Assembly (NCBI RefSeq): GCF_914767665.1
Contig: NC_059502.1
Location: 52,124,031 to 52,188,030, forward strand
From: Harmonia axyridis
Taxonomy: Eukaryota; Arthropoda; Insecta; Coleoptera; Coccinellidae
Direction of reading: 5' to 3'
Length of the DNA: 64,000 bases
Shown: positions 9,522 to 19,277 of the stretch, in pieces
Layout of the letters: each line of letters opens with the position of its first letter
Numbering within the stretch: the stretch's first letter is position 1
Program-made: the position numbers and the translations under genes
Notes under the pieces: model-generated
What the model saw: the letters and a program-made list of their open reading frames with translations, nothing else
Databases searched by the model: none
What the model was told of the DNA's origin: nothing

Positions 9522-12467
9522 TTATAAATGCCTTTCTTCGTTTGAATTTTTGCCACCCTCACAATACCATAATTTCCTTGGTTTTCCCAAAAACGATGGT
9601 CCGCTAAACCAATCTCCATCTTGTTTAAGATCGATATTTTTCAATTCTTTGGTAGCCTGATCTGCTACATTTTCTTCAGAAGGATCCCAGTGCCACTGGA
9701 AAACATCTGCATTTTCATGGATTTCTCCTATTCGACATGACACGAACATAGGAAACCTTCTCGACTGGGATCTTATTTGTTTATGTACCACCAATGAATC
9801 AGTCCAATAATGTGTTTCGCGAATTTTATGTTCAACTTCTTCCCATATTTTCTTGGATAGTCTGCATGCCAACACTGCTCCTTGTAACTCTAATTTGGGT
9901 ATGATTTGCTGAGTCAATGGCGCAACTTTATACTCAGCAGTAACAAAGCAGACATGTGTTTCAGTATTATCCTCCTTTTCTTCTGTTCTGAAGTAAGCAA
10001 CATAGGAATAAGCCTTATCACGCGCATCACAAAACACATTCGCCTTTATGATCAAAGTTGCCAAAAACCCGAAAGGATCAAATATTGACATGATGATCCG
10101 CAAGACCTTCCGTTTCGTTGGTGCTATTGATCCTGATGTTTTTTCAATAGGAATTTTGTGAAAGTTCAGCGAATATATGAATTGGTCAGTTTCTGGAGAC
10201 CAAGACAATCCAAGAACTCTTTTGATTTCTTGTGAATCAATTTTAATGTTTTTTTCTGATTCAGCACGAAGACATTTTGGAATTGATTCTAGAACCCTCT
10301 TGGAGTTACTAATCCATTTCACCATTTCAAAACCAGCTTGATTATGAACATAAATTACATCTCGTACTCTTTGAATAGCTTCCTCGTATGTGCTACATGA
10401 ATCCAAATAATCGACAACATAATGTTGTCTCTTCATTGCTCTGCTTATTCCAGGGAATTTATCTTCGAAACATTCAGCATTCCTGTTCTTGATGAATTGG
10501 GCTACGGATGGAGAAGACACGGCACCGAAGATCATAACATTCATTTCATAAACATCCGGAATTCCACCAAGGTTATTTTCATCATGCCAAAGAAATCGTT
10601 GAGCACATCGATCTTCCTTTTTTATTAACACTTGGTGAAACATTTCCCTGATGTCCCCACTAAATGCAATTTTTCCCTGCCTAAAGCGCCATAAAACGGA
10701 AACCAAGGAAGGAACAAAGTCTGGACCTTGTAGTAAAAAGTCATTGAGGCTATATCCAAATGATCTTGCAGCAGCGTCAAAGACAAGTCTAATTTTACCG
10801 GGCTTATGGACGTTCCACACTGCAAAATGTGGTAAAAACCAGTTTCTCGGATTTTCTGTAATCTCCTCTAACTCTAATTTTCTTGCATAACCCTTGTTGA
10901 TGTAATCCTGGATCTTCTCACGGTACTGCTTTGCGAATTCACAATCTTTCTTCATTTTCCTCTCCATGCAGGAAAGACGGTTGAGTGCGTTTACTTTGCT
11001 GTCAGGAAATGCGACATCCATATTTCTCCAAAGGTGTCCAATTTCCCAACGGTTACCAATTCTTTTAGCTGTGCTATTCATGATTTCAAGTGCTTTGCGA
11101 TCTTCTACTGAGCTGATGATTTTTTCATTCACTCCGAAAGCTTCTAACTTGAAACTATCTTTCACCATACGATGGAGTTCATCATCTTCAATATGTCGGC
11201 AACAAAGAGTTGCATGATTCATTTCATTTCCATCAGTTGAATCAGTGAGTGCTCCATGAATAGTCCAACCTAATTTGGATTTGGACATTATAGGTTGATT
11301 CATTTTTGGTTGTATGACCTGACGTGGTATAATTAGTCCGCAATTGTCTTGGCCAATGAGAATTTCTGGAGTTGCATTCTCCACGGCCTCTAGAATTTTC
11401 CGGTTCAAATGTGGGAAATTCTGAGACAAAAGATCTACATTGATTTTCTGGTTTGGTATACTCAAGTTTTTAACAGTCCTCAAATTTTTCAGATTATAGA
11501 AGATTTGTTTATTGCTGTCGGCAGAAATATCAACATCAACCATTTTCGATTCATCCTCGAAATGGGTAATGTTATTTGTCCATTGAAAACGGAGTGGAAC
11601 GATGGGTCCAGAGAGGTTCAATTTCATAGCTAAATTTTCATCCATCATCGAGCATGTGGAGCCTTCATCGAATAAGGCAAATGTCTTGATTTCATTATAA
11701 GGCCCACGAAGTATAACTGGTGCTATTCTCAGCAGAGTTTTTTGATCCACATCGTTCAATTTCGCACAAAATTCACTCGAAGCTGCTGTTTTATCTTGTA
11801 AAGTTGGATATGAGCTGTTTGGATCTCTTGCTAGATGAAGAAGACTGCTATGCTTCCCTTTACAACCCATTATACCACATCTCGTTCTGAGGAAACATTT
11901 ATTAGCCATGTGACCCAATTGGAGACATAGAAAACATAATCTCAAATTCATAACTGATTGTCTTCTTTCTGGTATAGTCTTCTCTATGAATTCACCACAT
12001 TCCTCTATTTTATGATTCGTTCTCTGGCAAAATACACAAACTTTGGAATTTTCTGCCTTTCTCGGCTCGGACTTTTTTGAAAAACTAACTGTTTCTTTCC
12101 TTGACATGTGTTTACTTCTCTGGAATGGATTACTTGTAGAAGCCATAGAATTTACCTCTTCTTCGTACCAATTTGCAAAATCTTCAAGGGATGTTGGTAT
12201 TCCCTGTAAATCTTTCTGATATTTATATTTTCCCCAGTTGTACTTTTGTATGGTGGGAAGTTTTTCAACAATATTCACTAACATTTCCGGATTGAACAAA
12301 TATAGTGAAGAATTAACATTTCTCATCGTGACCACCATATTAGTAACTGCGTTTGAGAAAAAAATACAGGATTCCAAACTGTCTTCTTTTACAGGGCTGA
12401 TTTTCTTCACTTTTTCCATGAGAGATAGAACAATCCATTCAGGTCTACCAAAATTCATCTCGAGCAT
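9522..12467 (-). CDS. Defective BEL/Pao gag-pol polyprotein, copy A (RT active site mutated)
   Basis: 981 residues from the first Met. The frame stays open upstream to about 12590 (…DNLIRLDRALKGKARETV…), so the Met is internal and the protein is 5'-truncated. Domains: end of gag with FGRPEW (6-11), two CCHC zinc knuckles (144-157 and 178-191), a retropepsin-like ALFDEGST (264-271), reverse transcriptase (about 540-720; LVFDAAAR at 561, FSGDIREMF at 602), SIFDPFGF (794-801), then an abrupt jump at about 810 to RNase H-like FCDARDKAY (812), PKLELQGA (858) and YWTDSL (887). About 100 residues normally between these are missing, in frame. There is no integrase. In this copy the YVDD catalytic box reads YVVD (Asp685 to Val), which should abolish polymerase activity, and Leu895 is His. 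Confidence 0.9.
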   Translation of the reverse strand: MLEMNFGRPEWIVLSLMEKVKKISPVKEDSLESCIFFSNAVTNMVVTMRNVNSSLYLFNPEMLVNIVEKLPTIQKYNWGKYKYQKDLQGIPTSLEDFANWYEEEVNSMASTSNPFQRSKHMSRKETVSFSKKSEPRKAENSKVCVFCQRTNHKIEECGEFIEKTIPERRQSVMNLRLCFLCLQLGHMANKCFLRTRCGIMGCKGKHSSLLHLARDPNSSYPTLQDKTAASSEFCAKLNDVDQKTLLRIAPVILRGPYNEIKTFALFDEGSTCSMMDENLAMKLNLSGPIVPLRFQWTNNITHFEDESKMVDVDISADSNKQIFYNLKNLRTVKNLSIPNQKINVDLLSQNFPHLNRKILEAVENATPEILIGQDNCGLIIPRQVIQPKMNQPIMSKSKLGWTIHGALTDSTDGNEMNHATLCCRHIEDDELHRMVKDSFKLEAFGVNEKIISSVEDRKALEIMNSTAKRIGNRWEIGHLWRNMDVAFPDSKVNALNRLSCMERKMKKDCEFAKQYREKIQDYINKGYARKLELEEITENPRNWFLPHFAVWNVHKPGKIRLVFDAAARSFGYSLNDFLLQGPDFVPSLVSVLWRFRQGKIAFSGDIREMFHQVLIKKEDRCAQRFLWHDENNLGGIPDVYEMNVMIFGAVSSPSVAQFIKNRNAECFEDKFPGISRAMKRQHYVVDYLDSCSTYEEAIQRVRDVIYVHNQAGFEMVKWISNSKRVLESIPKCLRAESEKNIKIDSQEIKRVLGLSWSPETDQFIYSLNFHKIPIEKTSGSIAPTKRKVLRIIMSIFDPFGFLATLIIKANVFCDARDKAYSYVAYFRTEEKEDNTETHVCFVTAEYKVAPLTQQIIPKLELQGAVLACRLSKKIWEEVEHKIRETHYWTDSLVVHKQIRSQSRRFPMFVSCRIGEIHENADVFQWHWDPSEENVADQATKELKNIDLKQDGDWFSGPSFLGKPRKLWYCEGGKNSNEERHL

Positions 12468-12806
12468 ATTGATTATCCTTGAAACATTGCTTGGAGATAT
12501 TAGAAGAGCTTTAACAGTTTCCCTAGCTTTTCCCTTGAGTGCTCTATCAAGACGAATGAGGTTATCCTGGTCTGATAATCCTTCATTCCACCTTCAATGC
12601 ATGTTGTGAAAACCCATATTAATGAACGGCAAAAAAAAATGACGTCCCAAAATGGCGGAAGAATCTAGAATTTCCCCCCCCCCCAAAAGTGGGTCCTGGA
12701 TCCGCGCCTGACGTATTTGAGTACTTAAGTGTGTTGGTACGCTTACTAGCTTAGTATCAGTTCAACAGTGGTGAAGTACAGAACAGATAATTTTAAAGCT
12801 AAAAAG

Positions 12807-13373
12807 ATGTCTTTGGATCATTTATATGAGTTCAGTTTCGAAAAGTTGTACAACGACTGTACAGAAAGGTAATGCTTTTACATCATTGTTTTCTTTAATT
12901 ATTTTTGAAACAATATAATCGAATGTTATCTTCAGTTTCTGAATGTTGCATTTTTATAAAGAAATTTTTGTTCAATATATGTGTATGAAATGAACGATAA
13001 CCATATTGTACCTATCAAACAGCGAATTAATATGTACTTTTTTTTTCCTAGGGGTATAACTTTTGAGGAAGACTGCAGCGTATGTCTGAGTAGGTTGACT
13101 GGAGAACTGTACCTAACCGATTGCAGGCATTGTTTTCACAAAGAATGCATCGACAGGTGGTGCTCCAGTTCTTCCAAATGTTGTCCGATGTGTAGGACAA
13201 CGTTAATTTTCGAAGGTACCTTCACTATCTTCGATAAAAATTGGCAGAATGTCAATATACATCGTTTCGACAAGATGGACAGTGATGAAGAATATGAAGA
13301 AGATGAAGAAAGTGTTGAAAGTGAAGAGGAAAATGAAGAAGATAATAAAGAAGAAACCAACAGGGAAATTTAA
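12807..13373 (+). CDS. RING-H2 finger protein, copy 2
   Basis: Exons 12807-12868 and 13052-13373; intron 183 bp with nine T before CTAG. 127 residues, all eight zinc ligands present. It has Lys83, shared only with copy 1; these two genes flank BEL/Pao copy A. The intron is open in frame from an ATG at 12981 into exon 2, so an intron-initiated 130-residue form is conceivable, but copies with eight T lose that frame. Confidence 0.88.
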
Positions 13374-14582
13374 TTTAAGAGTGATGTTTCCTTCATTAAA
13401 TTTCCCCTGGTTTATATATCTATAAACTCTTGTTATTTTTGTTTGAGAACAATTCCTATTTTCAGGATTGTAAAAATGTGAATCCTACCAGGATAATGAT
13501 TGAATATCTATTACCTATTCACAGACTAACGAGTACAGAGCGTAATAATTACTAAATCAGTATGAAACTGTTCAATCATTTACCTAGAAAAATAAGATCA
13601 ATTAAAGAAATTAAACTCTTCAAGAGACAATTATTCGAACTGTTAATTAAATGTGAACCATATTCTTTAAATGAATTTATAGTCTTTTGTCATGTACAAA
13701 TATCATAGATATATTAGTTCATTGATTTATTTTTTTGTAAGGAATTTGTGACTTGTTTTTATCATTTTGTAATGTACATACAATTCTGGAAATAAATACC
13801 TATTATTATTATTATCCTAAATTTCAATCTATAACCTTCAAATTTAAGGGAGATAAGGGGTGTGTACCATGATCCTATTACACCCGGTATGTATATTGAT
13901 GACCATAAGGTTAGCTTCCTCCAAAACAGTTTCCATTATGCATACAGTACCAGGAATACGAAAAAAAAAGATGAAATATAATGACTGTCATTTAATTTTC
14001 GATTTAAAATGAATTTCGAACAAGTAGAAACCAAGCCAATCCACAGTATTATTTAGAATTAGGATAAAATATAACAAAATGAAAAAATTGTTTTCCGAGA
14101 AGTAAATCAAAAATTTTCACAGCCTTGAAGTCACAGATAAAGGCCACTCCTACTGTTTTTTTTGAGCTGATTCGCGTGTGAGCTTCTCCTACTATCGGTC
14201 TATTTGATTGAAGATGGTTGAAATATGTGCAGTCAGTTTTTGATAATTACCTGAAGCACGCAAGATTTGGTGTTTAAACACGAAATCCAATAATAATCCA
14301 AAGACAGTTTGAGGTCGTTTATACAAGAAATTCGTAATTGCCTCTGAAAAGATAAATGATTGTTTTATTGTTGGTTTTTTTCATTCAGACACAAGACAAT
14401 TATCTTGTCTATGTCTGTGACCTTTTTCATTGAGGAGAAATATAAAAACTATGAAATTTGTGACAAGAAGTAAATAATACAACTCATTGTAGCTTTTCAT
14501 CGAAAAAATTTATCTAGGATCAATCGAGTAATTTGAAAAGGAAAAAATTTTATTCGAATGTCTAATATGTATTTAGATATAC

Positions 14583-14636
14583 ATATATGTGTTTGAAATG
14601 AAAATAACCATATTGTACCTTTCAAACAGCGAATTA
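14583..14636 (+). repeat. 54-bp module shared with the RING intron
   Basis: From atatatgtgtttgaaatg to aacagcgaatta this matches RING intron bases 12975-13029 with about three substitutions and a one-base indel. One copy per spacer and one per intron are present throughout the array, in the same orientation. Confidence 0.85.
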
Positions 14637-14692
14637 CAGCCATCTATTAGTAAGTTATTATTAAATGCCATTTCATGAGCCATAATAGCTTG

Positions 14693-14947
14693 ACAAATAA
14701 ACATTTTAAAAAACTTGTAAGAAGTCATCAAACAATAGTGACTTATCTGATAACATCATGCATAAAAAATTATTAATCCATTTTTTAATTACAAACAGAT
14801 AGTTGAATAACTTTAAGAAGAAAGTATGAGAATTATTCAACTATCTATCAGTAAATAATTAAATAATGCTTTAATGACCATAACGTGATCAGATAAGCAG
14901 AAAAAGTTAGACGCTTTTCTTGAAGTTTTTTTAAAATGTTTATTTGT
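14693..14947. repeat. Inverted sub-repeat pair (hairpin) A/B
   Basis: Arm A (14693-14810) and arm B (14833-14947) are inverted copies around a 22-base loop. The outermost ~24 bases (acaaataaac...) pair with only a one-T bulge, the innermost 13 pair perfectly (gatagttgaataa with ttattcaactatc), and the middle is imperfect but keeps spacing and words such as cttatctgat. The pair recurs in every complete spacer. Confidence 0.8.
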
Positions 14948-15061
14948 TTTATAATTTTTTTTTCGTGGTATTTATTTATCACTGACCCCTGAACAATAAG
15001 AATTTAGTTGCTGATATCAGGACCTAATTTAGTTTATTCACAAATTCTCATGGATACCTCT

Positions 15062-15177
15062 GTTATCTATTAGAAAGTTAAATAATGGTTTAATGAACGT
15101 GGCATCATCAGATAACCAACAAAAGTTTGACTTAGGTACTCTTAATGAGTGTAGGTATATTTAAAATATTTATTTGT
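15062..15177 (+). repeat. Direct sub-repeat C, related to arm B
   Basis: C shares ttaaataatgg/cttta atga, atcagataa, aaaagtt and ttaaaatatttatttgt with arm B in the same order and spacing, in direct orientation. A more diverged relative, D, follows at about 15229-15327. Confidence 0.65.
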
Positions 15178-15767
15178 CATATTTATAATGACTTACCTAA
15201 TGAGGTTGACGGCCATTCTGAAAATTTTAACTATCTAATGTATTATCAGATGAATAATTCTTGGAATGTATCTGTCAACAAATAAGAAACGACAGTTTAA
15301 CCCTTTTTTGAAATATTTATTTTTACCAAGGTGATAAAATAAATCAGATATAATTGAACGAAAATAAAAATCATATTCTCTTTTCAAATTGTTTAGATTG
15401 AATTTCGAAACGTTCAACTAAAGAACGAAATCAGTTTGAGTAGTTTGATACTTCAAAATAAATATCGATATGTAATTAATACACTTTGTTATTTCAATAA
15501 TGTGAAAATACAAGTAAATGAATGGGGACATTTTTTATTCTATTCATTCCACCTTCAATGCATTTTGTAAAAACCCATATTAATGAACGGCAAAAAAAAA
15601 TGACGTCCCAAAATGGCGGAAGAATCTAGAATTTCCCCCCCCCCCAAAAGTGGGTCCTGGATCCGCGCCTGACGTATTTGAGTACTTAAGTGTGTTGGTA
15701 CGCTTACTAGCTTAGTATCAGTTCAACAGTGGTGAAGTACAGAACAGATAATTTTAAAGCTAAAAAG

Positions 15768-16334
15768 ATGTCTTTGGATCATTTATATGAGTTCAGTTTC
15801 GAAAAGTTGTACAACGACTGTACAGAAAGGTAATGCTTTTACATCATTGTTTTCTTTAATTATTTTTGAAACAATATAATCGAATGTTATCTTCAGTTTC
15901 TGAATGTTGCATTTTTATAAAGAAATTTTTGTTCAATATATGTGTTTGAAATGAACGATAACCATATTGTACCTATCAAACAGCGAATTAATATGTACTT
16001 TTTTTTTCCTAGGGGTATAACTTTTGAGGAAGACTGCAGCGTATGTCTGAGTAGGTTGACTGGAGAACTGTACCTAACCGATTGCAGGCATTGTTTTCAC
16101 AAAGAATGCATCGACAGGTGGTGCTCCAGTTCTTCCAAATGTTGTCCGATGTGTAGGACAACGTTAATTTTCGAAGGTACCTTCACTATCTTCGATACAA
16201 ATTGGCAGAATGTCAATATACATCGTTTCGACAAGATGGACAGTGATGAAGAATATGAAGAAGATGAAGAAAGTGTTGAAAGTGAAGAGGAAAATGAAGA
16301 AGATAATAAAGAAGAAACCAACAGGGAAATTTAA
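15768..16334 (+). CDS. RING-H2 finger protein, copy 3
   Basis: Exons 15768-15829 and 16013-16334. It has Thr83, like all later copies. The protein equals the array consensus. The intron carries gtgtttgaaatg, the base otherwise typical of the spacer module, instead of gtgtatgaaatg, which may be a conversion tract or a chance mutation. Confidence 0.88.
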
Positions 16335-18710
16335 TTTAAGAGTGATGTTTCCTTCATTAAATTTCCCCTGGTTTATATATCTATAAACTCTTGTTATTTT
16401 TGTTTGAGAACAATTCCTATTTTCAGGATTGTAAAAATGTGAATCCTACCAGGATAATGATTGAATATCTATTACCTATTCACAGACTAACGAGTACAGA
16501 GCGTAATAATTACTAAATCAGTATGAAACTGTTCAATCATTTACCTAGAAAAATAAGATCAATTAAAGAAATTAAACTCTTCAAGAGACAATTATTCGAA
16601 CTGTTAATTAAATGTGAACCATATTCTTTAAATGAATTTATAGTCTTTTGTCATGTACAAATATCATAGATATATTAGTTCATTGATTTATTTTTTTGTG
16701 AGGAATTTGTGACTTGTTTTTATCATTTTGTAATGTACATACAATTCTGGAAATAAATACCTATTATTATTATTATCCTAAATTTCAATCTATAACCTTC
16801 AAATTTAAGGGAGATAAGGGGTGTGTACCATGATCCTATTACACCCGGTATGTATATTGATGACCATAAGGTTAGCTTCCTCCAAAACAGTTTCCATTAT
16901 GCATACAGTACCAGGAATACGAAAAAAAAAGATGAAATAAAATGGCTGTCATTTAATTTTCGATTTAAAATGAATTTCGAACAAGAAGAAACCAAGCCAA
17001 TCCACAGTATTATTTAGAATTAGGATAAAATATAACAAAATGAAAAAATTGTTTTCCGAGAAGTAAATCAAAAATTTTCACAGCCTTGAAGTCACAGATA
17101 AAGGCCACTCCTACTGTTTTTTTTGAGCTGATTCGCGTGTGAGCTTCTCCTACTATCGGTCTATTTGATTGAAGATGGTTGAAATATGTGCAGTCAGTTT
17201 TTGATAATTACCTGAAGCACGCAAGATTTGGTGTTTAAACACGAAATCCAATAATAATCCAAAGACAGTTTGAGGTCGTTTATACAAGAAATTCGTAATT
17301 GCCTCTGAAAAGATAAATGATTGTTTTATTGTTGGTTTTTTTCATTCAGACTCAAGACAATTATCTTGTCTATGTCTGTGACCTTTTTCATTGAGGAGAA
17401 ATATAAAAACTAAGAAATTTGTGACAAGAAGTAAATAATACAACTCATTGTAGCTTTTCATCGAAAAAATTTATCTAGGATCAATCGAGTAATTTGAAAA
17501 GGAAAAAATTTAATTCGAATGTCTAATATGTATTTAGATATACATATATGTGTTTGAAATGAAAATAACCATATTGTACCTTTCAAACAGCGAATTACAG
17601 CCATCTATTAGTAAGTTATTATTAAATGCCATTTCATGAGCCATAATAGCTTGACAAATAAACATTTTAAAAAACTTGTAAGAAGTCATCAAACAATAGT
17701 GACTTATCTGATAACATCATGCATAAAAAATTATTAATCCATTTTTTAATTACAAACAGATAGTTGAATAACTTTAAGAAGAAAGTATGAGAATTATTCA
17801 ACTATCTATCAGTAAATAATTAAATAATGCTTTAATGACCATAACGTGATCAGATAAGCAGAAAAAGTTAGACGCTTTTCTTGAAGTTTTTTTAAAATGT
17901 TTATTTGTTTTATAATTTTTTTTTCGTGGTATTTATTTATCACTGACCCCTGAACAATAAGAATTTAGTTGCTGATATCAGGACCTAATTTAGTTTATTC
18001 ACAAATTCTTATGGATACCTCTGTTATCTATTAGAAAGTTAAATAATGGTTTAATGAACGTGGCATCATCAGATAACCAACAAAAGTTTGACTTAGGTAC
18101 TCTTAATGAGTGTAGGTACATTTAAAATATTTATTTGTCATATTTATAATGACTTACCTAATGAGGTTGACGGCCATTCTGAAAATTTTAACTATCTAAT
18201 GTATTATCAGATGAATAATTCTTGGAATGTATCTGTCAACAAATAAGAAACGACAGTTTAACCCTTTTTTGAAATATTTATTTTTACCAAGGTGATAAAA
18301 TAAATCAGATATAATTGAACGAAAATAAAAATCATATTCCCTTTTCACATTGTTTAGATTGAATTTCGAAATCAGTTTGAGTAGTTTGATACTTCAAAAT
18401 AAATATCGATATGTAATTAATACACTTTGTTACTTCATATAATGTGAAAATACAAGTAAATGAATGGGGACATTTTTTATTCTATTCATTCCACCTTCAA
18501 TGCATTTTGTGAAAACCCATATTAATGAACGGCAAAAAAAAATGACGTCCCAAAATGGCGGAAGAATCTAGAATTTCCCCCCCCCCTCAAAAGTGGGTCC
18601 TGGATCCGCGCCTGACGTATTTGAGTACTTAAGTGTGTTGGTACGCTTACTAGCTTAGTATCAGTTCAACAGTGGTGAAGTACAGAACAGATAATTTTAA
18701 AGCTAAAAAG
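16335..18710 (+). repeat. Spacer 3
   Basis: LINE tail 16364-16776 (five TAT units), hairpin 17654-17908, short allele of the 20-bp indel near 18366, poly-C followed by ctcaaaag. Two base changes (aaataaaatggctg) remove the stop present in other units and open the 64-codon frame listed separately. Confidence 0.9.
16823..17017 (+). other. Possible fossil coding fragment, open only in this unit
   Basis: GTG-initiated frame of 64 codons reading YHDPITPGMYIDDHKVSFLQ and onward. In the other units it stops at DEI after about 39 codons. There is no ATG near the start and no recognised family. It may be a remnant of an older exon caught in the unit, or chance. Confidence 0.2.
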
Positions 18711-19277
18711 ATGTCTTTGGATCATTTATATGAGTTCAGTTTCGAAAAGTTGTACAACGACTGTACAGAAAGGTAATGCTTTTACATCATTGTTTTCTTT
18801 AATTATTTTTGAAACAATATAATCGAATGTTATCTTCAGTTTCTGAATGTTGCATTTTTATAAAGAAATTTTTGTTCAATATATGTGTATGAAATGAACG
18901 ATAACCATATTGTACCTATCAAACAGCGAATTAATATGTACTTTTTTTTTCCTAGGGGTATAACTTTTGAGGAAGACTGCAGCGTATGTCTGAGTAGGTT
19001 GACTGGAGAACTGTACCTAACCGATTGCAGGCATTGTTTTCACAAAGAATGCATCGACAGGTGGTGCTCCAGTTCTTCCAAATGTTGTCCGATGTGTAGG
19101 ACAACGTTAATTTTCGAAGGTACCTTCACTATCTTCGATACAAATTGGCAGAATGTCAATATACATCGTTTCGACAAGATGGACAGTGATGAAGAATATG
19201 AAGAAGATGAAGAAAGTGTTGAAAGTGAAGAGGAAAATGAAGAAGATAATAAAGAAGAAACCAACAGGGAAATTTAA
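18711..19277 (+). CDS. RING-H2 finger protein, copy 4
   Basis: Exons 18711-18772 and 18956-19277; consensus protein with Thr83 and a 183-bp intron. No lesion seen. Confidence 0.88.

Larger units (their letters stand above)
9315..12582 (-). mobile_element. BEL/Pao retrotransposon fragment, copy A
   Basis: From right to left: 5'-truncated gag-pol frame, a short non-coding gap, an 11-bp polypurine tract (9450-9460) and a 135-bp TG...CA 3' LTR (9315-9449). The 5' LTR and gag start are missing. At the 5' end the element and host share about ten bases (tcattccacc), so the junction looks like a microhomology join. Integrase and the RT-RNase H connection are absent. Copies B and C have the same ends and differ by only a few bases, so all three come from one insertion. 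Confidence 0.9.
7600..12806 (+). repeat. Spacer 1, carrying BEL/Pao copy A
   Basis: LINE tail 7629-8041 (five TAT units), unassigned sequence to about 8808, intron-like module 8809-8862, hairpin sub-repeats 8919-9173. BEL/Pao copy A at 9315-12582 replaces about 456 bp that includes sub-repeats C and D. The sequence then resumes with cattccaccttcaatgcatg; the G in gcatgttgtg is private to the three Pao-bearing units (others read gcattttgtg). Confidence 0.9.
13374..15767 (+). repeat. Spacer 2
   Basis: LINE tail 13403-13815 (five TAT units), module 14583-14636, hairpin sub-repeats 14693-14947, sub-repeats C and D 15062-15327, long allele of the 20-bp indel near 15407, poly-C terminus ending at 15671. 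Private changes include acacaagac near 14390 and ggtatattt near 15156. Confidence 0.9.

Noticed and set aside
12238..12609. Plus-strand ORFs of 60-123 residues inside the Pao copies
   Set aside because: They are shadows of the long minus-strand gag-pol frame and have no motifs of their own.
12981..13373. 130-residue RING ORF starting in the intron (also in 11 other copies)
   Set aside because: The first 23 residues are intron read-through ending in poly-Phe and Pro at the acceptor. A clean donor/acceptor pair joins exon 1 in frame, and copies with one T fewer lose this frame.
12807..13373. RING gene as a retrocopy spread by the LINE
   Set aside because: Every copy keeps the intron and the same flanks, so spread was by DNA duplication.
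15235..15417. 60-residue minus-strand ORF recurring in long-allele spacers
   Set aside because: It exists only where the 20-bp indel is present, overlaps sub-repeat D, is AT-driven and shows no domain.
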